From assembly GCA_028701635.1 (NCBI GenBank), contig JAQVQJ010000054.1, forward strand, positions 1 to 8,016: a stretch of DNA of 8,016 bases. The letters run 5' to 3'. Shown in pieces: positions 1 through 5,395 of the stretch. Each line of letters opens with the position of its first letter. Within the stretch, counting starts at the first letter, position 1. The position numbers and the translations under genes are program-made. The notes beneath the pieces are model-generated. The model had not been told where the DNA came from. It saw only the letters and a list, made by a program, of their open reading frames with translations, and ran no database searches. The DNA is from Clostridia bacterium (lineage in GTDB: Bacteria; Bacillota_A; Clostridia; Christensenellales; UBA1242).

Positions 1-270
1 AAACAATGCGATTATACTATTAAAAATTGAAACAAACAGTAGATTTAATTCAGCTACAAAACTGAAAAAATTAATTGAAACATTGAACGAAGTAAATAAT
101 TCAACTAAATTATTTAAATCTCCAGTAGAGTTTAACGCACTTCCTAACACTCCAAAGAAAGGCAGTAATAAGCCAACAACAACACCTATGATGATAATAT
201 AGTAAAGTATCAACTTCCAAACGGTTGAGAAATTAGCAATTAGCAACTTTATGGAATTTCTAAACATCAT
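1..270 (-). CDS. Integral membrane protein, N-terminal 90 residues only (gene runs off the left edge)
   Basis: Reading the minus strand from the ATG at 270-268 gives an open frame of 90 codons to the window edge without a stop. It begins MMFRNSIKLLIANFSTVWK and then has a long hydrophobic stretch (about residues 18-45, with IIIIGVVVGLLLPFFGVLG), a short polar loop, and a second hydrophobic segment starting near residue 65. This looks like a multi-pass membrane protein with a positively charged cytoplasmic start. Its ATG overlaps the TGA of the upstream PucR-type HTH gene as ATGA, which implies translational coupling and the same operon. A second ATG follows directly, so the start could be one codon later. 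The nearby ABC-type ATPase gene makes a permease-like partner possible, but no permease family is recognisable in this fragment. Confidence 0.8.
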   Translation of the reverse strand, partial: MMFRNSIKLLIANFSTVWKLILYYIIIIGVVVGLLLPFFGVLGSALNSTGDLNNLVELFTSFNVSINFFSFVAELNLLFVSIFNSIIALF

Positions 271-614
271 TTTTTATTCACCATTCTATATATCTCACGC
301 ATATTTAAATAAATTACACAATCTTCAAAATTTCTAAAATCTAATCCAATAGCTTTTTTAACCTTTGCTATTCTATAAATAAGAGTATTTCTATGAACAT
401 ATGATTTTGTTGATGCATCAGTTAAATTTAAATTTCCTTTTGTAAAAGCGTCAATTGTTTCATTTATAGATTCATTGTTTAAAATTTTTATTAACTCTCT
501 GTCCTTAAATAATTCCTTATAATTCTTTATTTTTAAGTCTTTTCCTATTAATATATTAGACTTAAACAAATCCCTGTTTTCTTGAATAGTAAAAACTACA
601 TCTTTATTGTCCAT
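267..614 (-). CDS. Stand-alone PucR/CdaR-type helix-turn-helix protein (115 aa)
   Basis: Residues about 61-110 match the C-terminal HTH of PucR/CdaR-family activators: a helix with NLNLTDASTKSYV, then the hallmark VHRNTLIYR (73-81), then IAKVKKAIGLDF and a final helix EDCVIYLNMREIYRM. This points to DNA binding. Family members are usually 300-500 residues with sensory domains ahead of the HTH. Here only about 60 lysine- and asparagine-rich residues precede it, with no recognisable sensor, so the protein is a minimal regulator or takes its signal from a partner. The ATG at 614 is preceded by GGAG at five-base spacing, which supports this start. The gene lies 57 bases after the degenerate ABC ATPase gene, and its TGA overlaps the ATG of the membrane protein gene. 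The HTH assignment is firm; the target and signal are unknown. Confidence 0.85.
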   Translation of the reverse strand: MDNKDVVFTIQENRDLFKSNILIGKDLKIKNYKELFKDRELIKILNNESINETIDAFTKGNLNLTDASTKSYVHRNTLIYRIAKVKKAIGLDFRNFEDCVIYLNMREIYRMVNKK

Positions 615-671
615 GATTACTCCATTAAATCTCGTAAAATTTTTATCAAAGAGTTAATTTTATTAGTTTAA

Positions 672-1316
672 CTATGCTTCAATTGATCCTAGTTTAAACT
701 TAATTGTACGCTTTGTCAAGTCTTTGCATATTAATTGCGATGTTGTTGCAATAATTGTTGTAACTTTTTTTTCCAAAAATTCTTTTTTTATAAGCTCTTT
801 AATTCTTTCCAATTCCTCTTTAGAGAGTTTTTCAAAAATGTTGTCAATTAAAACTATTTCAACAGATCTAAACGAAAGACGGGCAATAGAAAGTAGGTAT
901 TTATCAAATAAACTTAATTTACTGACCTTTTCATCTTTTAATTTTTCTAAGTTATATTCAATTAATAGCTTATTTATTTTATCTTCTATCTCACTTCTTT
1001 TAGTTTCTCTAACCTTTAAAAGATAATATAAATTTTCATAAACACTTTTTTTCTCAAAGAATACCGGACTTGCAGGAATATAACCCATATTAATATCACA
1101 TTCGAAGTTTATCTTTTTTAGTGGTATTTCTTTTATATATACTTCTCCAGAATTTGGTTTTTCTAAACCTGCTAAAACTCTTAACATCGTTGTCTTTCCA
1201 CTAAATTCAGGACCAAAAAAAGCAACTGCTTCTCCCTTTTTAATCTCTAAATTAATTTCAAACAGAGCATAAAACTCTTTAGTAAACTTTAAACTTAAAT
1301 TTTTAACTATAATCAT
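672..1316 (-). CDS. Degenerate ABC-type ATPase (214 aa)
   Basis: The ABC ATPase fold is recognisable. A typical start (MIIVKNLSLKF) is followed by Walker A GPEFSGKT (residues 35-42), the LAGLEKPNSGEVY segment (48-60) and a Walker B strand VEIVLID ending at D158. Several catalytic features are altered: the Q-loop Gln is Ala (GYIPAS, about 82), the LSGGQ signature reads LSLFDK (134-139), the Glu after Walker B is Asn (N159), and the switch His is replaced in TTIIATTSQ (186-194). The frame stays open for 26 codons upstream of 1316, but the ATG at 1316 has GTGGAG about five bases ahead and matches the family N-terminus, so I start there. Nucleotide binding looks possible and hydrolysis doubtful. 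The protein probably works with the membrane protein downstream in the same operon. A non-hydrolysing partner or regulatory ATPase is inferred, not shown. Confidence 0.85.
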   Translation of the reverse strand: MIIVKNLSLKFTKEFYALFEINLEIKKGEAVAFFGPEFSGKTTMLRVLAGLEKPNSGEVYIKEIPLKKINFECDINMGYIPASPVFFEKKSVYENLYYLLKVRETKRSEIEDKINKLLIEYNLEKLKDEKVSKLSLFDKYLLSIARLSFRSVEIVLIDNIFEKLSKEELERIKELIKKEFLEKKVTTIIATTSQLICKDLTKRTIKFKLGSIEA

Positions 1317-1349
1317 ATTCTGCTCCACTAACAACAAAGTGTTAAATTG

Positions 1350-1378
1350 AGTATATATGAAAATATTAATTTTAACAA
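1350..1378 (-). promoter_or_regulatory. Probable promoter ahead of the ABC ATPase gene
   Basis: On the minus strand the -35 TTGTTA (1378-1373) and -10 TATACT (1355-1350) are separated by exactly 17 bases. The -10 lies 33 bases before the ATG at 1316, leaving a leader that contains the GTGGAG ribosome binding site. It falls in the 70-base gap after the winged-helix gene, so the last three genes could be transcribed separately from the first two. The region is AT-rich, so a chance match is possible. Confidence 0.5.
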
Positions 1379-1386
1379 GTAAAATA

Positions 1387-1749
1387 TTATCCAAAGATTG
1401 CTTTCAGTAAAATTCCAATTATAAAACTTAACAACGCTAAAAGTGCAGTACGAACTATTATCCATGAAGTATATCTCTTTTCTTTCTGTAAGTCTTTTTT
1501 AAAAATGAATCCCTTATTTTTTAAACTAACACAATAAATAGTTCCCTTTTTACTTTCACTTTGCACATAATCAATCATATTCTCTTTGGAAAGAGTTATC
1601 ATTATCTCATCTAATTCAGACAAGGACAATATATATTTTTTCATTAAAATAAAATCAATAAATTCTTGTGCGGGAAAAAGTCGAGATTTACCTTTCTCGC
1701 AATTGTTAAAAATATATTCCATAACTATCTTTTCTTTTTTATCAAGCAT
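1387..1749 (-). CDS. Winged-helix-like protein with C-terminal membrane anchor (120 aa)
   Basis: The first ~85 residues look like a small winged-helix domain: helical MLDKKEKIVMEYIFNN, a second helical region AQEFIDFILMKKY, a helix ELDEIMITLSKENM, then a strand-turn-strand IDYVQSESKKGTIYCVSL leading to LKNKGFIF, a common wing and end pattern. A basic linker (KKDLQKEKR) leads to one hydrophobic helix at about 96-119 (SWIIVRTALLALLSFIIGILL) that finishes the protein. This suggests a membrane-tethered DNA-binding or protein-binding regulator with its N-terminus in the cytoplasm. No strong ribosome binding site precedes the ATG at 1749. It follows the 97-residue gene by only 30 bases, so coupling to that gene is likely. 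No family is recognised with certainty, and the fold call is from pattern only. Confidence 0.75.
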   Translation of the reverse strand: MLDKKEKIVMEYIFNNCEKGKSRLFPAQEFIDFILMKKYILSLSELDEIMITLSKENMIDYVQSESKKGTIYCVSLKNKGFIFKKDLQKEKRYTSWIIVRTALLALLSFIIGILLKAIFG

Positions 1750-1779
1750 TTAATATAATTATTAACAAATTGATAAAAT

Positions 1780-2073
1780 TTATTTCTCCAAGTCTTCTGT
1801 GTTACATTCAAAATTTATATTTTTTGAATCAACTCCATAATTTATATTAATATCGAAAAAGTCTTTAACATCATCAAATTCTGTATATCTATGCGTCTTA
1901 ATATAAAAATATACACCTTCTCTTTTATTATTTTCGTTTAACAACTCAACTATTTCTGTTGCGTGTTCAAAAGAATCAACAACTCCTAATTCGTCGTGTT
2001 CACAATCAGTATCGCAATAATTTACCCCTTGTGGTTCTTTCTTAATTATTCCAAACTTTTCTATAAATTTCAT
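1780..2073 (-). CDS. Acidic orphan protein (97 aa), first gene of the left operon
   Basis: I do not recognise a family. The protein is small, soluble-looking and acidic, with three cysteines (C20, C24, C90), two of them as CDTDC at 20-24. Its core alternates a helix (FEHATEIVELLNENNKR) with strands (GVYFYIKTHRY, then FFDININYGV), which suggests a compact alpha/beta domain. The frame extends ten codons upstream to 2103, but the ATG at 2073 directly follows GGAGG with a four-base gap, so I use it. It is followed after 30 bases by the winged-helix gene, so it probably leads the operon. It lies just downstream of the terminase gene on the same strand, separated by 112 AT-rich bases, and a phage origin cannot be excluded. 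Confidence 0.7.
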   Translation of the reverse strand: MKFIEKFGIIKKEPQGVNYCDTDCEHDELGVVDSFEHATEIVELLNENNKREGVYFYIKTHRYTEFDDVKDFFDININYGVDSKNINFECNTEDLEK

Positions 2074-2093
2074 CTTGCCTCCAATAAAATTGT

Positions 2094-2102
2094 ATTTTAT
2101 CA
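2094..2102 (-). promoter_or_regulatory. Possible extended -10 promoter of the left operon
   Basis: The minus strand reads TGATAAAAT, an extended -10 motif, about 20 bases ahead of the ATG at 2073. Transcription from it would give a short leader holding the GGAGG site. No convincing -35 is seen at 16-18 bases, so this is a weak call. Confidence 0.35.
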
Positions 2103-2149
2103 TATCATAATGTTAGGACTTATTAATAATATATATTAAATAAATTTAA

Positions 2150-2195
2150 AAAATTTTTATATTTTTCATATAAATTATAAAATTTTTATATTTTT
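2150..2195. repeat. Two copies of a 17-base AT-only direct repeat at the terminase 3' end
   Basis: The sequence AAAATTTTTATATTTTT occurs at 2150-2166 and again, identically, at 2179-2195, 29 bases apart start to start. The second copy contains the terminase stop codon. The repeat is made only of A and T, so it could be slippage or low-complexity DNA, a bent AT tract, or a duplication scar. No GC-bearing hairpin that would act as a terminator is present here. Confidence 0.6.
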
Positions 2196-3643
2196 GTCTT
2201 AAAAAGTATGGAATTTCTTTTAATTTCCATTTGGCGAATAAGCTTTTCTTTATCTTTTTCTATTCGTGACTTAGGCAAATTATTCTTTGGTGTTTCTGGT
2301 CTTGACATTATGTAATAACGAAGTTCGTCTAACGAGTGATCATTTTTCTTTGTAGGTGTATCGTTTTTGCCCCAAAAATAACCCTTCAATTCTCTAATAA
2401 GATTTATGCAATTTTTAAATATAAAAAGGCGAGGTTTGCCATTAGCATCTTTAAAATAAGATTTAACTCTATTAATTCCAGAATACAAATCTTTATCAAC
2501 CTTAGTATTAACAGCAATGCCATTTTCAAAAAATAATTCAGTAACAGACTTAATTCCCGCTAATGTCTTTTGATTAGCAGCGGAGTCAATAATTGCCTCT
2601 ATCTTTCCCCCAAATCCAGATTTCCAGCCTAACCGATTCGATATTCTTTTTATAGCATTAGAGTGATAAATTATATCTTTTTCTGCCTCAAAATGCTCTG
2701 CTATTACGTATACGTTCCCATCAAAGTCTACTGCATACCAATGTGCAGAAAGTGGATTATTTAATCCAGGGTCAATTGAAATGTTATCATACCATTTCTT
2801 TGGCAGATCAAAAGGCTCAATAATGTGAACTTCTGGATCAAACTCTGGATAAACTAATCCACCTTTTGCAATAAATTTTCCATAACAACGGCTTTGAAGT
2901 TCATCAGAACTCATTATTTTTTTTAAAGATTCGACTTCTTCTGAATTTAGGAAAGGATTATCGCTCCATTCCATATTTTCGCACCAAACTTCTTCGTCAT
3001 TACTTTCATTTAAATAAATTTGATTATATACCCAACTCAGCCCCTTTAAAGGCGTCATTGTCCCAAAAACTTCACCGCATCTATCTATTATTCTCATTTT
3101 ACATTCTTTATATATTTCTTCGGGCGGCTCTTCATCAAACCAAATATAGTTAAGCGAAGCTCCCTGGAATTTTTCTCTTCCTTGGTCACAACTCTTAAAA
3201 CCTATTTTACTCAACCCTCCAAAGATATTATTTATCAAAATATAATCGATAACACCATTTTCTGGATAGTCTTTACTCCCACTCTCCATTATCACGTCGT
3301 AAATCCAATCTGGTTTTAAATAATGAAGTATTTTTGCTTGCGCTACATCTCTCTGTACTTGTCTAGAAAGAGAAATCGCCCAGATAAAAACATCTCCCCT
3401 ATTTTTTCTATATGGGTGAATTCCCCGTGCAAGCCAAACACATTCAACTGCTCCACATTCAGTCTTTCCGCTTCTATTTCCACCAAAAACCCATCTGTTC
3501 CTTTTTAGGCATTTATGAAAATCCATTTGTTTTTTATGAATTTTTCCCTCTTTATTATATCTATCAATCGCTTCAAATCTCTCTCTATATTCTATTTCTT
3601 TATCAATAAGAGAGATTAATTTATAAATGTTCTTTCTAGTCAT
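2186..3643 (-). CDS. terL: Phage terminase large subunit (485 aa, apparently intact)
   Basis: This is the DNA-packaging motor and headful nuclease of tailed phages. The ATPase half shows Walker A GGNRSGKT (54-61), Walker B LNYIWFDEE (164-172, D170/E171) and the coupling motif GTMTP (194-198). The RNase-H-like nuclease half has the expected acidic residues: D291 in SIDPG, D353 in AIIDSAA, and D435/D439 in NDHSLDELRYY. Length is normal, with no frameshift or lost active-site residue. The ATG at 3643 has GAGG five bases ahead; a TATAGT at about 3663-3668 could be its -10. No small terminase, portal, protease or capsid gene is adjacent. The same-strand upstream gene, beyond the opposite-strand SH3-like gene, is a RinA/ArpU-like regulator. 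A prophage remnant or domesticated packaging motor is inferred. Confidence 0.93.
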   Translation of the reverse strand: MTRKNIYKLISLIDKEIEYRERFEAIDRYNKEGKIHKKQMDFHKCLKRNRWVFGGNRSGKTECGAVECVWLARGIHPYRKNRGDVFIWAISLSRQVQRDVAQAKILHYLKPDWIYDVIMESGSKDYPENGVIDYILINNIFGGLSKIGFKSCDQGREKFQGASLNYIWFDEEPPEEIYKECKMRIIDRCGEVFGTMTPLKGLSWVYNQIYLNESNDEEVWCENMEWSDNPFLNSEEVESLKKIMSSDELQSRCYGKFIAKGGLVYPEFDPEVHIIEPFDLPKKWYDNISIDPGLNNPLSAHWYAVDFDGNVYVIAEHFEAEKDIIYHSNAIKRISNRLGWKSGFGGKIEAIIDSAANQKTLAGIKSVTELFFENGIAVNTKVDKDLYSGINRVKSYFKDANGKPRLFIFKNCINLIRELKGYFWGKNDTPTKKNDHSLDELRYYIMSRPETPKNNLPKSRIEKDKEKLIRQMEIKRNSILFKTKI

Positions 3644-3686
3644 TCAAACCTCAAACTTTTACTATATACTTATATTTTCTAGTTTT

Positions 3687-3730
3687 TTGACATTTTTCTC
3701 GTACTCATGCTTTTATATTTAGCTTATAAT
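3687..3730 (+). promoter_or_regulatory. Overlapping promoter elements for the SH3-like gene; possible leaderless start
   Basis: A perfect -35 TTGACA lies at 3687-3692. Two -10 options follow: TTTTAT at 3711-3716, preceded by TG at 3708-3709 (extended -10, 18-base spacer), and a perfect TATAAT at 3725-3730, which is too far from that -35 and has only a poor one of its own. From TATAAT, transcription would begin at or next to the ATG at 3737. From the first -10 the leader would be about 14 bases and has no ribosome binding site. Either choice excludes the earlier ATG at 3707, which lies inside the promoter. Confidence 0.5.
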
Positions 3731-3736
3731 CTAACC

Positions 3737-4603
3737 ATGAAATCATTTAGAAAACTTTGTTGCATCTTTCTCTTTTCCCTATCTTTGGTATACTTCTCAT
3801 CTTTTATGTTTTCTTTAAATATTAATGGCGTGTATGCGGAAAGTAAAGTGCAGTATGCCAAGATAATCTCTTCAAATGTTAAATTATATAAAACATTTTC
3901 CGGAAACGAAGACTATTCAAATTTCTATTTTGTCATTCCACAAAGTTATTTTGTTATTCTTCAACCATGTGATGATGAAAACTACTATGCCGCAACATAT
4001 ATTGATATAACCGGATATGTCAAACGAAGTGAAGTGCAATGTGTTAAAGGCACACCAATAACTCCTTTTGCAAACAACATAAGTTTTAGGGTCTTCATTC
4101 CCGGCGGAGTCGACCTTCGCTCAACTCCAACACAATCCGAGGGATTAAATACAATCGCCACCCTTCAATATTTAGAAACAAATTTAAAGTACTATGGAAA
4201 AATAGATGGCGAAGAAGCGATAAGCTACCGCTCAACAGAATGGTATTTTTGTAAATACTATAAAAACGGAATTTCGCAAAGCGGTTATGTATACTCCGCC
4301 TATTGCGATCTTCTTGCATCAATACCAGAAAATACAGAAATGTTAGAGTATATCGATGAACCTGAATTTGAAATTACTGAAACTTCGGGTGAAATAGAAG
4401 ATGGAGGGATATTCTCAGACCTCCCTTCTATAACACAAATTATAATAATTGTGGCAGTATGCCTACCTTGTATTTTTATAATCTATCTATTATTTAAACC
4501 AACAAAAATAACTGCCAAAGTAATGGAAGATGCTGAATTAGAACCAAAAAGATATAAAAAATCCAAGATAAAGCATAAAGATTATTACGAATATGATGAT
4601 TGA
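3737..4603 (+). CDS. Secreted, membrane-anchored SH3b-like protein (288 aa)
   Basis: The protein starts with a signal peptide: basic MKSFRK, a long hydrophobic core, and a likely cleavage site VYA/ES after residue 34. The outside part appears to hold two bacterial SH3-like modules. The first (about 37-105) contains AKIISSNVKLYKTF and ends DITGYVKRSEV. The second (about 118-192) contains FRVFIPGGVDLRSTPTQSEG and ends QSGYVYSAYCDL. An acidic linker (about 200-230) leads to a membrane helix at about 232-254 and a basic, tyrosine-rich cytoplasmic tail. Such modules usually bind cell-wall peptidoglycan. I start at 3737, not the in-frame ATG at 3707, because the signal peptide and promoter fit better. 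This is the only plus-strand gene; it is divergent from the terminase gene and ends two bases from the regulator gene's stop. The link to its phage-like neighbours is unclear. Confidence 0.85.
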   Translation: MKSFRKLCCIFLFSLSLVYFSSFMFSLNINGVYAESKVQYAKIISSNVKLYKTFSGNEDYSNFYFVIPQSYFVILQPCDDENYYAATYIDITGYVKRSEVQCVKGTPITPFANNISFRVFIPGGVDLRSTPTQSEGLNTIATLQYLETNLKYYGKIDGEEAISYRSTEWYFCKYYKNGISQSGYVYSAYCDLLASIPENTEMLEYIDEPEFEITETSGEIEDGGIFSDLPSITQIIIIVAVCLPCIFIIYLLFKPTKITAKVMEDAELEPKRYKKSKIKHKDYYEYDD

Positions 4604-4605
4604 TA

Positions 4606-5160
4606 TTAAAGACTTAATTCTAAATTCTTGGAAGTAGACTTTTTTAGTTTTTTTACTACATTATTTATGTACTCTCCTATATCCTTCTCTTTATTTTCTT
4701 CTAAATTTTTATAAAACACGTCCATTATCCATCCTTCATTTTTACACAATCTTTCAAAATAGCAATTAATAAAATTGTTTTTCTTTAACCATTTTCCTAA
4801 GTCATCGTATGCCTTTTCCAATTTTCTAAAATATGTTCTATTACTAAACCCGAGAATAGAAGCTATCTCTGCGCTCTGTAATCCATCTATAAATTTCAAG
4901 ATTAAAAGTTTTGCACTATTTTCTTCAATTCCCTTTAAAGCATTAAGGCAAATGATGTTTAGATTAATTAAATTAACTTTTCTCTGAGAAAGATTTATTA
5001 TATCATTTGTAACAGTAAACGCACTTCGTTCAGTGAGTCTTTTAGAACTAACATAACCCGATGCCAAAGCTTTTTTATATATCAAAGAGTCAATAGCTTT
5101 AGTGACCCTTTCAAGATATCTTTGAATAGTTAACATTGTTTTTCCCCATATTTTTTCCAT
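4606..5160 (-). CDS. Sigma-region-4-like HTH regulator, ArpU/RinA-like (184 aa)
   Basis: Residues about 80-125 resemble region 4 of sigma factors and the related ArpU/RinA phage late-gene regulators: NSAKLLILKFIDGLQ, then AEIASILGFSNRTYFRKLEKAYDDLGKWL, the helix-turn-helix. The N-terminal ~75 residues are helical and lack sigma region 2, so this is not a complete ECF sigma factor. The C-terminal third is helical and lysine-rich. In phages such genes usually sit just before the terminase genes and turn on late transcription, which fits the terminase gene on the same strand here, although an opposite-strand gene now separates the two. The ATG at 5160 follows a very strong GGAGG with good spacing; a later ATG at 5136 is less likely. 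A consensus-like promoter lies about 65 bases upstream. Family assignment is by pattern, at moderate certainty. Confidence 0.75.
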   Translation of the reverse strand: MEKIWGKTMLTIQRYLERVTKAIDSLIYKKALASGYVSSKRLTERSAFTVTNDIINLSQRKVNLINLNIICLNALKGIEENSAKLLILKFIDGLQSAEIASILGFSNRTYFRKLEKAYDDLGKWLKKNNFINCYFERLCKNEGWIMDVFYKNLEENKEKDIGEYINNVVKKLKKSTSKNLELSL

Positions 5161-5223
5161 GTCCCCCCTCCATTTTACATAAAAATAAAAACGTCTATTA
5201 AAATTAGTATAATAAACAGTAAA

Positions 5224-5253
5224 ATTCTAAAATGATAAGTAGACAACTGTCAA
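5224..5253 (-). promoter_or_regulatory. Strong promoter of the RinA/ArpU-like gene
   Basis: On the minus strand, -35 TTGACA (5253-5248) and -10 TAGAAT (5229-5224) are 18 bases apart, 64 bases before the ATG. The upstream side (5281-5343) is A/T-tract rich and could act as an UP element. A dyad overlaps the -35. Confidence 0.7.
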
Positions 5254-5261
5254 CAATGTCT
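5241..5261. promoter_or_regulatory. Possible operator dyad over the -35 element
   Basis: GACA-AC-TGTC (5242-5251) is a perfect short palindrome, and AGACA (5241-5245) also pairs with TGTCT (5257-5261) across eleven bases. These half-sites cover the TTGACA -35, where a repressor would block the promoter. It does not match the Gram-positive LexA box. The identity of any binding protein is unknown. Confidence 0.35.
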
Positions 5262-5280
5262 GCCAATAATGTATCAGTTT

Positions 5281-5343
5281 TTTTGCAAAATTCCAAATAT
5301 TTTTACAATATTTTACAAAATTAGACATTTTTTTACAAAAATT
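5281..5343. repeat. Four imperfect copies of a TTTTACAAAATT motif
   Basis: Copies are at 5281-5292 (TTTTGCAAAATT), 5301-5312 (TTTTACAATATT), 5311-5322 (TTTTACAAAATT) and 5331-5343 (TTTTACAAAAATT). The motif is near-palindromic and the copies recur at 10-20 base steps, roughly helical phasing. They sit between the dnaB terminator and the -35 of the regulator promoter, so they may be an UP element or a regulator array. Confidence 0.5.
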
Positions 5344-5349
5344 AAAAAT

Positions 5350-5375
5350 AAAACAGAAGAAAATTCTTCTGTTTT
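5350..5375 (-). terminator. Intrinsic terminator of dnaB
   Basis: AAAACAGAAGA (5350-5360) pairs perfectly with TCTTCTGTTTT (5365-5375), giving an 11-base stem with a four-base loop. It lies 20 bases past the dnaB stop, and the minus strand continues with a T-rich run. The plus strand is also followed by TTTT-like sequence, so it could work in both directions. Confidence 0.85.
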
Positions 5376-5395
5376 AATATTAAAAGTTTTATCTC

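Noticed and set aside
724..1026. Open frame on the plus strand, antisense to the ABC ATPase gene
   Set aside because: Serine- and leucine-rich low-complexity translation, no ribosome binding site, fully inside a recognised gene on the other strand.
1317..1394. 26-codon N-terminal extension of the ABC ATPase frame
   Set aside because: It covers the probable promoter and ribosome binding site, overlaps the upstream gene's stop, and does not resemble an ABC protein N-terminus.
2074..2185. Intrinsic terminator between the terminase and the 97-residue gene
   Set aside because: The gap is almost purely A and T with no GC-bearing hairpin, so read-through from the terminase into the left operon cannot be excluded.
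4095..4322. Minus-strand open frame inside the SH3-like gene, a possible missing small terminase
   Set aside because: The translation shows no small-terminase HTH or other familiar pattern and lies wholly within a well-supported plus-strand gene.
5241..5261. SOS (LexA) box over the regulator promoter
   Set aside because: The half-sites are GACA/TGTC and do not match the Gram-positive GAAC-N4-GTTC pattern.
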